DNA from: Rhizomys pruinosus
Lineage: Eukaryota > Chordata > Mammalia > Rodentia > Spalacidae
Reading direction: 5' to 3'
Length of the DNA stretch: 64,000 bases
Assembly (NCBI GenBank): GCA_009823505.1
Contig: VZQC01005584.1
Coordinates: 283,028 to 347,027 of the forward strand
The number at the start of each line of letters is the position of its first letter. The first letter of the stretch is position 1. The notes below the pieces were generated by a model that searched no databases, was not told the origin of the DNA, and saw nothing but the letters and a program-made list of their open reading frames with translations. The position numbers and the translations under genes are program-made. Of the stretch, positions 11,695 to 23,759 are shown one piece after another.

Positions 11695-11785
11695 AATAGA
11701 CAGACATGGACCTACAGCTCACCCACTAAAGGTGCTTGGCATACAAACACCACCCGAGTTCTATCTCTAGAACACACATAAAGAA
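11695..11785. mobile_element. ID/B4-like SINE fragment
   Basis: 'cctacagctcacccactaaaggtgcttggcatac' layout resembles a decayed ID head. Weak call. Confidence 0.3.
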
Positions 11786-11789
11786 GCTG

Positions 11790-11999
11790 AAGTCATGGAC
11801 ACTGGCTCAGCAGTTAAGAGCACTGGAGCTCAGTTCCCAGCACCCACTTGCCAGATAACAATGGTCTGTGACTCCAATTTCAGGGGATCTGACATCCTAT
11901 CTGGCCTCTGCAGACAATGCACACACAGGTTCACTTACATGCATACATACACGTATACATACATACATACATACATACATACATACATACATACATAAA
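11790..11999 (+). mobile_element. B2/B3-type SINE with (CATA)n tail
   Basis: 'ctggctcagcagttaagagcactgg', 'cagcacccacttgcc', 'gtgactccaatttcagggg', then the tail expanded into (cata)n at about 11938-11996. Landmarks are separated pieces of one SINE. Confidence 0.85.
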
Positions 12000-12017
12000 C
12001 TAAAAATTTGAAAAAGA

Positions 12018-12260
12018 AAAAAGCTGGATGTAGTGGCAAGCACATGTGATCCCAGCACTCCTTTGATAAGAAGACACAAGAATCCTCCAGAAGTTCAAGG
12101 GACAGCCAGCCTGCTGTATGCAGATAAACAGCAACAGAGAGAGTCCCCCTCCACAGGATGGGCAGAGAGAGCCAGCTCTTGAGTGCTGACCTCTGACTTC
12201 CACATGTGCTCTCAGCAAACTCAAATGTCAACAATAGCACACACACATTATATACACATA
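12018..12260 (+). mobile_element. B1/B4-like SINE
   Basis: 'gctggatgtagtggcaagcac', 'atcccagcactcctttg' and 'agttcaagggacagccagcc' follow the B1 order. The right part (12150-12260) resembles a fused second monomer. It ends just before the L1 insertion site. Confidence 0.65.
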
Positions 12261-12296
12261 TAAACATATAACTGTAATAATGTTTGAAAAAATGGA

Positions 12297-12836
12297 GATT
12301 GGGGATTTCCCGGGACCACCTGAAGCACAGGTAGGAGCTGGGTGTTTCAGCCAGGTGGATTGTTTGACTTGATTTATTCATCTTTGGCTCTCGATTGGCT
12401 TGTGTGGCTGTGGGGGCAGAGTTGTCCTCCTAGCTGGTGGTATAAAATTTGGGCCTGTGTGGGGCTTGAGATTGGGGATTTCCCAGGGCCACCTGAAGCA
12501 CAGGTTCTGGGGCACAGGCTAAACAGAAATCTCCCCCCACCCCCAACTTGGATTGCCAAAGGAGTGTTCAAGTGGAGTCTTTGGAGATCCTTCAGAACAG
12601 AAAAGGAAGAGTGAGTTAGACTTCCAATAGAAAGCCTAAAACTTAGGCAGGTCAACACTCCATAAGCAAGGAGAAAAGGAGAAAAGAAAATCAATAAAAC
12701 AAACAACAAAGGCATCTGAAAGAGGCAAGCAAAGCAAGCCTTCAACACAGTGAAGAGGCATTTGGGATTCACATTGGAATACAGGCAAAGAGAAACCCAC
12801 ATGCCAGGGACATGAAGAAGAGACAACATGGGATAG
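12297..12836 (+). promoter_or_regulatory. L1 5'UTR with tandem monomer-like units
   Basis: 'gagattggggatttccc' occurs at 12295 and again at 12478, followed each time by about 25 further near-identical bases, giving a 183-bp period. The second unit then changes into a non-repeated tether. This is the layout of mouse-type monomeric L1 promoters (known family behaviour), so promoter function is inferred. A TATA-like 'tataaaattt' lies at 12441. Confidence 0.65.
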
Positions 12837-13910
12837 GTGCAGGATAATTCCACACCAAGCTCAACAAACCCTGTGGAAGATTCCTACAGTGGGATCCCCC
12901 TGGGGATGGCCCAGAACACAGATATTACAAGTACAATTGTGAACATACTTAAAGTAGTCCAAGAGTATGAAGAGCAAATCAAAGAATTAAGAAATGAGAA
13001 TGAAAATCTCAAGAAGGACTTAGAGAGAGAATGACAAATGCTGGAAGGAAGTGGAAACACTGAAAAGATCCCATGTTGAAAAAGATAAGGAACCCAACCA
13101 GTGAAGCAAAGAGCTACAGGAAGAGATTGAGAAGCTCCAAAAGGAAGTGGAAATACTAAAGAAATCACAAGATGAAATGAAAAAGGAAAATGAAACACTC
13201 ATCCAATAAAGAGGAAAGGAATGGAAAAAGCCTCAGAAGCAGAATGGAGGAAGCAGAACAAAGAATATCAGACCTCGAAGATAACACAGAACAACTAAAA
13301 ACCTCAAGTAACATTATGAAAAATTTAAAAATACATAAAAGTGGAACAACCAGGGTCTGTGAGACACTATGAAAATATCAAACCTCCACATCATAGGAAT
13401 AGAGGAAGGAGAAGAATCCCAAGAGAATGGTATTGATAAGATCTTCAATAAATTTCCCCAAACAAAAAAAGACAAACCAATACAAACACAAGAAGCACAT
13501 AGAACTCCAAACAGACAAGATCAAAAAAGAAACTCTCCATGCCATATCATAGTTAAAACACTAGATGCCCAAAACAAAGACAAAATTCTTAAAGCCACAA
13601 GAGAAAAACAACAGTGACCAATAAGGGGAACCTATCAGAATTACAACTGACTTCTCAGTGCAAAATATGAAAGCAAGAAGAACATGGAGCAAAACATTCC
13701 CAGGGTTAAAGGGCTATAAATGCCAACCCAGGTTACTCTACCAAGCAAAAATGTCAATTATGGTTGAAGGAGAGAGAAAAATCTTCCATGACATAAACAA
13801 GATGAAAGAATACATGTCCAGAAAACTAAACCTGCAGAGAATACTTGAAGCAATTCAAAGGACAGAAGAAAGGAGCAATCATCCCCAGGCACCTAGAAAG
13901 AGAAATCAAT
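12837..13910 (+). pseudogene. L1 ORF1 (RNA-binding chaperone), broken
   Basis: The start ATG at 12837 gives 65 codons including the beginning of the coiled coil ('EEQIKELRNENENLKKDLE'), ending at a stop at 13032. The coiled coil continues in other frames to 13320. 13369-13617 keeps the conserved RRM/C-terminal blocks 'IIGIEEGEE', 'CHIIVKTLDAQNKDKILKA' and 'TREKQQ'. 13658-13912 holds the C-terminal remnant. A full-length rodent ORF1p is about 350-370 residues. At least three frame changes exclude expression of the whole protein. Confidence 0.85.
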
Positions 13911-13953
13911 AAAAGCATAACTGCAGAAGTAGAAACCTAAACCAAAACCACAA

Positions 13954-16900
13954 ATGGATGATAAGGTGAAAGGAAGCAACATAAATCAATCAGTTATAAC
14001 CTTAAATATTAATGGAGTAGGCTCTCCAATCAAAAGACATACACTGGGAGATTGGATTAGGAAACAGAACCCATCTATATGCTGTCTACAAGAAACACAT
14101 CTTACCTTCAAAGATAGGCACTGCCTTAAAGTGAAAGGATGGAAAAAAGTATTCCAAGCAAATGGTACCAAAAAGAAAGCAGGTTTTGCTATTTTAATAT
14201 CTGACAAAATAGATTTCAAAGTAAAAGAAATCAGAAGAGACAAAGAAGGCCATTACATTTATATCAGAGGAACAATCCACTATGAAGATTTTCCAATTAT
14301 GAATATATATGCACCAAACTCTGGTGCACCAAACTTTATAAAGACAATTCTCCAGGACCACAAGGCACAGATTAACCCCAGTACAATCATAGTAGGGGAC
14401 TTCAATACCCCACTGAGCCCTTTGGACAGGTCAACTGGACAAAGAATAAACAGAGAGACATCTGAACTGAATAATATGATATACCAAATGGACCTCACAG
14501 ACATATACTGAAGAATATTCCACCCTAATACCAGAGAATACACTTTCTACTCAGCACCCCATGGAACATTCTCCAAAATTGACCACATACTGGGACACAG
14601 AAGAAACCTCCACAAGTACAAAAAGAGCGAAATAATTTCATGCATTCTATCAGACCACAACCCAATAAAGCTCACTATCAACACCAGGATAAGCCTTACT
14701 ATCTACAAGAATCCATGGAGATGAAACAACACACTCCTGAATAATGAATGTGTCAGGAAGAGCTAAATAAAGAAATAAAAGTATTCCTAGAACTGAATGA
14801 TAATGACAATACAACACAAAGTAGAAAAATGGAAAGAGCACAAGTGAATGATCTAACACTACAGCTAAAAGCACTTGAGAGACAACAGATGAACCCTAAA
14901 TGCAACAGACAGAAAGAAATAACAAAAATCAGGGCAGAAATCAATGAAATAGAACCAAAGAAAACAATAGAAAAAAATCAGTGAATCCAAAAGTTGGTTC
15001 TTTGAAAGAATAAATAAGATACACAGACCTCTATCCCAGTTAACCAAAAGAAAGAAGGAACAACTCCAAATCAATACAATCCATGGTGAAAAGGGTACTA
15101 TCACAATAGACAATGAAAAGATCCAAAAAAATCATATGTGAATACTTCAAAAACATTTACTCTTCTAAGTTTGAAAACCTAGAAGAAATGGATGACTATC
15201 TGAAATCCTGGGAATCACCAAAGCTCAACCAAGAAGAGATCAACAGCTTAAACAGACCCATAAAATATGAAGAAATTGAAGATGTAATAAGAAACCTCCC
15301 AACTAAAAAAAGCCCAGGCCCAGACGGTTTCACAGCAGAATTCTATAAAACATTTCAAAAAGACCTACAACCATTATTACTGAAACTGTTTAGAAGGATA
15401 CAATCAGAGGGAATTCTCCCAAATTCCTTCTATGAAGCCAACATCACTCTATTACCAAAACCAGGCAAAGATCCAACTAAAAAGGAGAATTATAGACCCA
15501 TCTCCCTCATGAACACAGATGCCAAAATTCTAAACAGAATACTGGCAAATCGCATACAGACCCACATCAAGAAGATCATCCATCATGACCAAGTTGGATT
15601 CATACCAGAGATGCAGGGATGGTTCAACATACGAAAATCAATAAACATCATCAAACACATAAACGGAATCAAAGACAAAAACCACACCATCATCTCAATT
15701 GATGCTGAAAAAGCCTTTGACAAAATCCAGCATCCCTTCATGCTTAAAGTCCTAGAAGGAATTGGATTGGAGGGATCATTCCTCAATGTAATCAAAGCCA
15801 TATACAGGAAACCCACAGCCAATATCATCCTAAATGGGGAAATGACGGAAACATTCCCTTTAAAGGTAGGAACTCGGCAAGGCTGCCCCCTATCACCACT
15901 CCTCTTCAATATAGTGCTTGAAACACTTGCTAGAGCAATAAGGCAAGAAAAGGATATTAAAGGAGTACTAATTGGAAAAGAGGAAGTCAAACTATCCCTA
16001 TTTGCTGATGATATGATTGTTTACTTAAGAGATGCAAAAAACTCCACCAGAAAACTCCTAGAAACGATTAACAGCTTCAGCAAAGTGGCAGGATACAAAA
16101 TTAACCTTAGAAAATCAATGGCCTTTCTTTACACCAAGAACAAGCAACTGGAGAAAGAATTCAAAGAGACCTTCCCACTCACAATAGCCTCAAAAACAAT
16201 AAGATACCTAGGAACAAACCTAACCAAAGACACCAAAGACCTCTACAACAAAAATTTTAAACCCTTAAAGAAAGAAATTGAAGAAGACCTCAGAAGATGG
16301 AAAAACCTCCCATGCTCATGGATTGGGAAAATTAACATTGTAAAAATGTCCATTTTACCAAAACTCTTGTATAGATTTAATGCAATCCCAATCAAAATCC
16401 CCAAGAGTTTCTTCACAGGCTTGGAAACAAAAGTTCTTAAATTCATTTGGAGAAACAAAAGACCCCGAATAGCCAAATCAATCCTGAGTGAAAAGAGCTA
16501 CACAGGAGGGATCTCTATACCAGATTTTAAACTATACTACAGGGCTATAGTCATAAAAACAGCCTGGTACTGGCACAAAAACAGACCTGTTGACCAATGG
16601 AACAAAACCGAAGATCCAAATCTGAGCACATACAATTTCAGCCATCTCATATTTGACAAGGGGGCCAAGAAACCACAATGGAGAAAAGACAGCATCTTCA
16701 GCAAGTGGTGTTGGCAAAACTGGATCACCACTTGTAGAAGAATGAAATTAAACCCCTACCTCTCACCCTGTACAAAAGTCAACTCCAGATGGATTAAAGA
16801 CCTCAACGTGAAACCCCAAACTCTGAAGGTGATAGAAGAAAAAGTTGGCAGCAGACTACAAGACATAGGCGTAGGAAAAGACTTCCTAAATCAGACAGCA

Positions 16901-17649
16901 GCTGCACAAGAATTAAGGTCGACAATTGACAAATGGGACCTCATCAAACTCAAAAGCTTCTGTACATCAAAAGAAACAATCAAGGAAGTGAAGAGAAATC
17001 CCACAGAGTGGGAGGAAACCTTCACTGCAGATACATCTGACAAAGCATTGATTTCCAGAATATATAAACTACTCAAAAAACAAAGAAAAAAGAAAACAAA
17101 CGACCCGCTCAATAGATGGAGCAAAGAACTGAACAGAGACTTCACAAGCGAGGAATTAGAGATGTCTGAGAAACACCTCAAGAACTGCTCAACATCACTA
17201 ATCATTAAGGAAATGCAAATCAAAACCACTTTAAGATATCATCTTACTCCAATAAGACTGGCTAGGATCAAGAAAACAAATGATACCAAGTGCTGTAGAG
17301 GTTGTGGGGAAAGGGGAGCACTCATCCACTGTTGGTGGGAATGTAAACTCATACAGCCACTATAGAAAGCAGTGTGGAGAACCCTTGGAAGACTTGGAAT
17401 GAATTTGGCACCTGACCCAGCCATACCACTCCTGGGCATGTACGCACAAGACTCATCTTACCACAGAGATACATGCACAGCCATGTTAATTGCAGCTCTC
17501 TTCACAATAGCAAGGAGCTGGAACCAACCCAAGTGCCCCTCAACTGACAAGTGGATAGAGAAAATATGGTACACCTACACAATGGAGTTCTATGCAGTGG
17601 TAAAGAAAGATGACATCATGAGCTTGCAGGTAAATGGTTGGAGCTAGAA
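13954..17649 (+). pseudogene. L1 ORF2 (endonuclease, reverse transcriptase), broken
   Basis: ORF2p nicks target DNA and primes reverse transcription from it. The endonuclease (13954-14511, 185 codons) retains 'LNINGV', 'QETHL', 'YAPNSG' and 'GDFNTPLS', then hits TGA at 14509; the 'SDHN' histidine motif lies beyond the stop. Shifts at 14700-15110 separate it from a 750-codon frame (15113-17365) with 'SPGPDGF', '[16 protein letters not shown]', 'DAEKAFD', the catalytic FADD box at 16001-16012, and a cysteine/histidine cluster near its end ('[18 protein letters not shown]'). TAG at 17363 precedes a further 90 in-frame codons. The last conserved residues after 17630 are out of frame. The usual length is about 1280 codons. 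Confidence 0.92.
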
Positions 17650-17836
17650 GATATCATGCTGAGTGAAGTAACACAGTCCCAGAAATACAAACAATGAACG
17701 GTATCCCTCATCTGTGGATGCTAGCACCAATTACCTAATTGTATGGCAAACTGAGCAAACAACATCAATGTGATCTGAAAACAACTGTCCTCTTATATTG
17801 TGAATCCCTTAAAAAATAATAAAAAAAAGAAAAAAA
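17650..17836 (+). other. Short L1 3'UTR and A-rich tail
   Basis: About 190 bp lies between the ORF2 end and the (A)nG tail, without the long G-rich polypurine 3'UTR seen in the older L1 copies at 55.1-57.4 kb. The tail at 17812-17836 is interrupted by T and G. Confidence 0.6.
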
Positions 17837-17849
17837 GAAAAAATGGAAA

Positions 17850-18374
17850 CACATTTTTCTAACCCCTTCCACTGTCCATGACAGTCCATATACACATCTG
17901 CCTGGAAGTCAGGTTTGGAGATATAGTGCCTGGGTTAGAAATGGCTCAGTCATGTGTCCTTGGAAAAATCTTAGGTATTCTGTGTACCCATCCTTCATGT
18001 TTGGACGCTCTCTGTTAGTTACTTTTCTTTTTGCACCTGAGATCAGGAAGCAAAAGAATGATGAACACTTGTGCTCAAGTAGCCTTTTATTTTTAATACG
18101 GAGTATGGTGCCATTTTAGGATGGGTCCTCACATAGTCATTACTCAAATCAAGGTACTCCTTCACAGGCTTATCTCCAAGATAATTCTGATCCTGTCAAA
18201 TTGGCAATCAATATTAACCATCACACTCCCATATTGTATTGTTGTATACCTCACAGCATTATTGAAGATTGATTTAAACTATATTTAATTTATAATTATA
18301 TATACTGTAAAAAGGAAATCAGCCTATACTCTGGGTGTATTGGATGCTTCCTCATCCAATTCATACAATAATCC
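17850..18374. other. No recognised feature
   Basis: AT-rich, no ORF or repeat landmark that I can defend. Confidence 0.4.
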
Positions 18375-18792
18375 TACTGCCCTAGTTGGCTTTAATTATC
18401 AACCTGACAGGCCTGGATCCTTTGAGAGGAAAGTCTCAAGCAATGAATTGCTTAGGTTAAATTGGCCTGTGGGCACGGCTATGGGGGGTTGTCTGCATTG
18501 CTTATTGACATTGAAGGGCCTAGCACCCTCCACTATGGGTAGCACCATTCCCTGGGCAGGTTGTCCTGGGCTTTATTAGAAAGCTAGCTAATTTGAAGCT
18601 GTTTTAACCAGCAAGTGGCATTCCATGGTTTGTGCTGGACTTCTTGGCTGTGAGTGAGAGCCTTGGTTAGAGGTGATGCTATATGGGATAGTAACCAGGT
18701 CTGCCTTTAGGTTACAGACTTGACTACCTTCAATGGTAGACTGTGCCCTCATAGTGTAAGCTGAACAAATCCTTTCCTCCCTGACATGGCTT
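18375..18792. repeat. LTR-like rodent repeat, family B
   Basis: 'aattggcctgtgggcacggc' and 'gtgtaagctgaacaaatcctttcc' recur in diverged form at 49690 and 50440. Ends with a processed-transcript-like signal, consistent with an old LTR. Class from memory only. Confidence 0.45.
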
Positions 18793-18806
18793 TTAGTCAG
18801 AGTTCT

Positions 18807-19051
18807 TTTTTTTTATTATTTTTTTTATTTCTGTATGTGTATGAATGTAGTGTCTGCATGCAAGTTTGTGCACCCGTGTCGTGCAATGCCGCGGAGGTCA
18901 GAAGACGGTCTCGGATTCCCCTGGAACTGGAGTTCTCCTGGAATTGGAGTTTCAGACGGTTCTCGGCCGCCATGTGGGTGCTGGGGATCGAACCCGGGTC
19001 CTCTGTAAGAGCGGTCGGCACTCTTAACTGCTAGGCCATCTCTCCAGCCCC
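18807..19051 (-). mobile_element. Young B2/B3 SINE with 17-bp duplication
   Basis: Nearly identical to copies at 32932, 39793, 51145 and 63761. It contains the duplicated 'ctggagttctcctggaattggagtt' signature (reverse orientation) and is flanked by ttagtcagagttct at 18793-18806 and 19052-19065. The intact B-box complement 'gggatcgaacc' is retained. Confidence 0.95.
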
Positions 19052-19065
19052 TTAGTCAGAGTTCT

Positions 19066-21608
19066 ATCATGATAACAAATGAAATTAAAATGCCTACCTT
19101 ATCAGAAATGCTGTTATTCCTTATTACGTAAATAGGTAAACAGGAGAGCTAAGGGTCCATGTTCTCGTGACTGAGAAAAGAAGCAGACCTTTGCTGACTG
19201 ACTCCGGATCCTCTGGCTATTACCATCCCTCATATTCTGAGCTGAGGAATGTGCCTAGTACTTTGGAATCTTTACACAAATAGTAACTGTTCTTCCTTTT
19301 ATTATTAGTTACAGGGTATGGTACATGCCTTGGAAGGCAAGGACCTGGGACTATTCGTAGGATGGCTAGTTGCCCACCAGGGATTCTGGAGGAAGGATGG
19401 TTCTGTTTTGAGGTAAATTATTCATTGGTTTTGAATGACCTGTTCAACTCTCCATTGACTTTGGGAAGAAGATAATATGTAATTAAATCCTGACTGACAC
19501 TTTCTGAGCCTGAACAAAATGTTTAAAATCAGTGGACACCTCAATTGCCTGGCAAAATTCAGACAGTTACAAAGATTAAAACATAAAATTTAGCCCACTG
19601 CCTAACTGGAAGTATTTGACAAATAATGCTAGCAATTTATTATATTGCTATTATATTTATACTTACGTTTATACTTACCCAGCATGCTTTGGTTTCTAGA
19701 CTTTCCCTTTTATTTAGACTTCTTGTTATCATAGAAGAGATGTATTTTGGGGGTCTTGGGAAAAGGGAAGAATTTGTTATGGAAATTAGATTGAGAAGAA
19801 GCTAGAAGGAGCATTTGGAACTGCAGGAAGTAGAGCTAAAAGTAAAGAAGGTATGGGTGAGGGATGGCTCACCTCTATATAAACAGTGCCAAGCCTGGGA
19901 GCTCTGGGGTAAGTCTTAAAACAATGGCTTTCCACAGCTTCAGTCAAAATTCCCATCTACTCTGAGCACAGGAGAGAGGACTTCCTGGGGGTCGCCTGGG
20001 GCACCATGTCTAATTACATCTCTGGGTAGTTTCTTTTAGCCTGTACCACTGAGACAGGGCCATAGTGAGCTCTGCGTCTGCCATCATGACAAAGCTGCAT
20101 TCTCACCAGAGATCAGAGGATGTCCTAGTGAGGGTTAAGCCAAGGGGAGTCTTTCCCCAATGTGATAAATTGCCATAAAAAATTGGAGTTCAGATTATAC
20201 AGTTATTTCTTTAAGGATAACTTCAAGACGTCAGATTTTTATGAAATCAATTACCTATAGCCAGATAAATTTAGCCTGCTTTTCTTACAGGGACATAGAA
20301 GGAGGTGTAAATAGGTCTGTTTCCACTCTGAAGAGTTTCACACGATGCACAGGGTGGTGGGAGATAGTCACTGGAGGGGAACAGCGGATCAGGAAGAAGT
20401 GAGCAGGAGCAGGGAATTCAGCCTTCTCCAGCTCTGGCGCTGGAGTCGGGCTGCCACTAATGTGACCATTAACTTTTCATGCTCAGATTTATTATGCTGT
20501 CACCACAGCGCTTTTCCTTCGTGAAGTATCAGACCACTATTACATATTTGTTGACATCTCATCTATTTAAGGGAAACAAGTGATTATTCGTTGCCAAGGA
20601 GACTAATAAGGAGTGTGCAAGTAGAGTTCTCCTTGGAAGATAACAAGTCGCTTGTATTTTGTTTTCTATTGTATCAGAAACTACCTCATTGTTTGAAGGA
20701 AAACCAACTCCCCTTTCCCACAGTAAAAAGCCCCAGGTGTTTATTTATTCGATGGGAAAAAAAACCGACGGACTTAAAAAATAAGTAAAAATAAAACTGT
20801 AGATATACATGATTGACGAAAAATAATTTGAATAGATGACATGCAATGTTCTTCTAGCAAGAAAAGTTACTTCTTGTATTTTCTGATAAGTCAGAAATAT
20901 GGTCAAAATATTCGTCAAAATATGGTCCATGTATTTATGAAAAAGACTAGACACCAGGTTACAGAGGTTACAGGCAGATTTCACAGACAAGCGGAAACAT
21001 ATTTCAAAACAGCAATGCAGTCTTCCTGTCTGGCGGATCTAGCTCCTGAATTGTAGCCCTGATACCTTTGTCAATTAGTTGTAACTTCAAATCATTTATT
21101 GGAACCACTGTCAGCTTCCCCCTGAGTTTGAGAGCTTACTACAGAGTGAATCTACTATATCAATGATTAATACATATTAATTTTCCTAAGGTCGTGCAAC
21201 AAAATACAACAATCTCAGTTGTGAAAACTGAAGTCTATTTTTTTAGTAGGTTGGAGACTAAAATATCAAGGTGTCACAGGATCTAGCTTTTCCTGAAGCC
21301 CATCTCCTTGCCTGACACACTGTGACTCTCATGCCCTCCCTCACCCAGGACCATATGTGTGAACATCCTTGGTGTCTCCTTATTTTCTTATGAGGGCAAC
21401 AGCCATATTGGTTTAGGGATGAGATCACACCCAGAGGACCTCATTCTCCTGTATTACTGCTCTAAATGTCCTAATTCCAACTGTTGTGATATATATTCTG
21501 AGGTACTGGAAAGAGAGACATCAGCATATGAAATTTTGTGTGACACAGTTTGTCGATAACACCTACATACCTATCATTTACTAATTTAAAGCTACTACAA
21601 ATTATTAA
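19066..21608. other. Repeat-poor stretch, no gene recognised
   Basis: No L1, B1 or B2 landmarks. 20440-20620 ('attaacttttcatgctcag', 'tgctgtcaccacagcgc') reads like non-repetitive DNA and is a candidate conserved non-coding element, without direct proof. ORFs here are short and unremarkable. Confidence 0.45.
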
Positions 21609-22613
21609 TGTGAAACGGCAAAACTAACTCCATTTTGTTCTGGCCAACTTGTGTTTTACCCTGTGTTTTTGCTCAGCCGTGGAAAATCCAGCTTGAATTG
21701 TGGGCTGGATTTCCAACTAGCACTGCATGGCCAAGAGTCTGGCTCCGCCCCAAGTAGGAGCAAGCAGCATGGCCTAGGTACATGATACTGGGTGGAGCAA
21801 GGTGTACAGTGGCGCTGAGTTGGGGGGCTTATGATTGGTCCTGGGAACTGACGTCATTTGGTTTATAAAAGCAAGCTGTGGCAAGGAGTAAATTTGAATT
21901 CATAGTACCATCATCACAGAATTCCTGGCCATTATTTTTATTAATTATTGCATGCATACAGGCTAAGGTAGGCCTGCATTTCATTCGGGTGGCCAGTGGG
22001 TTGGAAAAAGGTTCTGTTTGCAGACCACCAACCTGGGTAGCTGGTGTTGTGAGTGAAATTCCTGTCCAGACTCTGGGCAAGTGGGAAGTCACGGCTAAGA
22101 GTGGAACACGTGTCTCGTGGGTCCAGGCTAAGAACCTAAATTGGAGTTATCACTTATGTTGGGCTACGGGAAGTAGTCGGCTGGTCTCTGTGCTGAGAGG
22201 CCAGCCCCCCACAGTGTCCTCAAAGTAGGCGCTGTGTCCCCATCCCCCTTAGCAGGGCTGTGTGGTTCCTGTTCATCATAAAAAGAAAAGCTTCCTACAC
22301 TTAGCCATTCCCACTGCAGCAATCCATGTAACATGTAGCATGTCCTCCCTTCCAACCTAAACAAAACTTACTGTTAAGTGAAACCCCGGGGTCATTAACT
22401 GACCTGTTCCTAGTCTGGTGGAACTATGGGGATCTGATGTAACTATGGTTTATTAGCTTTGCCCCTGACATGAGGTAATTGTGGTTTTAAGTTTTATAAA
22501 CCCTGCCCTCAAGAGTTCTTTTGGGCATTAACCCCCTCTCTGACTGCCAACTATTAATAAAGGACTCCTAATTCAACCATCTCTCTTGGTATTACAGATA
22601 TTTCCTGAATAAC
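21609..22613 (+). mobile_element. LTR (solo), class unassigned
   Basis: Starts TGTGAAACGGCAAAACTAAC and ends ATTTCCTGAATAACA. It has a TATA-like 'tttataaaagc' at 21863 and an AATAAA signal at 22555. Its middle matches the inverted copy at 7180-8300. A matching target duplication was not seen. The start resembles gammaretrovirus-type LTRs, but I cannot name the family. Confidence 0.65.
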
Positions 22614-22616
22614 AGT

Positions 22617-23250
22617 AATGGGGTGTGCTATGTTTAGTATATCACCAGTTATTGACATTGCTGTCTAATCATACAGCAAAGACTTAAATCTGTCAGTGAG
22701 GCAAACATTCAAATATTAGTATATATTTCTATGTTTAGACTATAGGAAAACAGGTGCTTAGTTCACTGATGGTAGGGATAGTGAGTGGCTCAAAGTCTCT
22801 GAGGGAAATCTCTCACATTCTAACAAACTTACACTGTATTTTCTCTTTCATTTTTAAAATATCACTTCTGGAAATATATTCCAAAAACATGGTATTGAAT
22901 ATATAAGAATAATGATTAAGACATCAAATCACTCTTGTATATTATTGTTTTGCTAATACTTAAACACTGAAAATAACTAGATATATTAACAATGGAACAG
23001 TAAAATAAGCCACAGTATATTCAAATAATGAAAAATTATGCAGCTAATCAATGGAATGAAGATTATATGCATTTATTGCTGATACTCAGATTGTTTCATT
23101 ATGTTCAAAATCCAGGCAGAAGAAATTGTGTACAGAATGCTACTACCTATTTAATGTATGCAGATTAGGGCTAAACTTTAAAATAATTATCTATAGAATT
23201 AGGCAAAAGAGAATGAAAATGGCAGACAAAAACCTTAGTGTTTAGGGATA
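22617..23250. other. AT-rich, no recognised feature
   Basis: Nothing beyond AT-rich sequence is visible. Confidence 0.4.
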
Positions 23251-23254
23251 TATG

Positions 23255-23345
23255 CAGAACACGCACCTGGAATCTCAGCATTTGGGAAACTGAGGCAGGG
23301 TGATTCTGATACCAGCCTGAGCTGCATAGTGAGACCTTAACTTAA
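23255..23345 (+). mobile_element. B1-like SINE, short
   Basis: 'acctggaatctcagcatttgg', 'ctgaggcaggg' and 'gagctgcatagtgagacct' are B1/proto-B1 landmarks. About 90 bp with an A-rich tail. Confidence 0.6.
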
Positions 23346-23644
23346 ATACCAAAATAAAACAAAACTTAGTGCTTAGAAAAGTGAATTATTTATTTTGGAG
23401 AAACAACAAATATGCAGAAAATTGCATATACTTAGAATGTAAGAGTTGGAAAGTTTTGACAGTGAACAAATGTTCAATACCGTCACCAGAGTCATGACTG
23501 TCAACATGTCTGGCACCCTCACTGGTGGCCGTCCCATCCTTGAATACCATGTGCATCCCCTTCTCCATATGACCACCTCTGTGACATCTGGTGCCAAAAA
23601 CTAATTTGTGTTTTCCTCAATTTTGTCTGTTCCATCACTTATGA

Positions 23645-23735
23645 TAATTGTTCTGAGAGGCTGGAGTTACAGCTTAGGGGTAGAGTGTGTGTTTAGCCTT
23701 TATGATACCCTAGGTTAAAGTTCTAGCACCAAATA
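23645..23735 (+). mobile_element. ID-type SINE
   Basis: 'ggctggagttacagctta', 'gggtagagtgtgtgtttagcc' and 'ctaggttaaagttctagcacc' keep the tRNA-Ala-like ID arrangement, followed by (AAAT)n. Confidence 0.6.
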
Positions 23736-23759
23736 AATAAATATATGAATACATAAACT

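Larger units (their letters stand above)
12297..17836 (+). mobile_element. Near full-length LINE-1
   Basis: A 5.54-kb element in the order 5'UTR, ORF1, ORF2, short 3'UTR, A-rich tail. The 11-mer gaaaaaatgga occurs at both edges (12286-12296 and 17837-17847) and is a plausible target duplication, although its A-run overlaps the tail. ORF1 is broken many times. ORF2 has in-frame stops at 14509 and 17363, a frameshift zone at 14700-15110, and another shift near 17630. It cannot be autonomous. The presence of a monomer-like 5'UTR implies little or no 5' truncation. Confidence 0.9.

Noticed and set aside
12374..12853. 159-codon minus-strand ORF
   Set aside because: Antisense of the L1 5'UTR; no similarity and no context.
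15583..15990. 135-codon minus-strand ORF
   Set aside because: Shadow of the L1 reverse-transcriptase frame.
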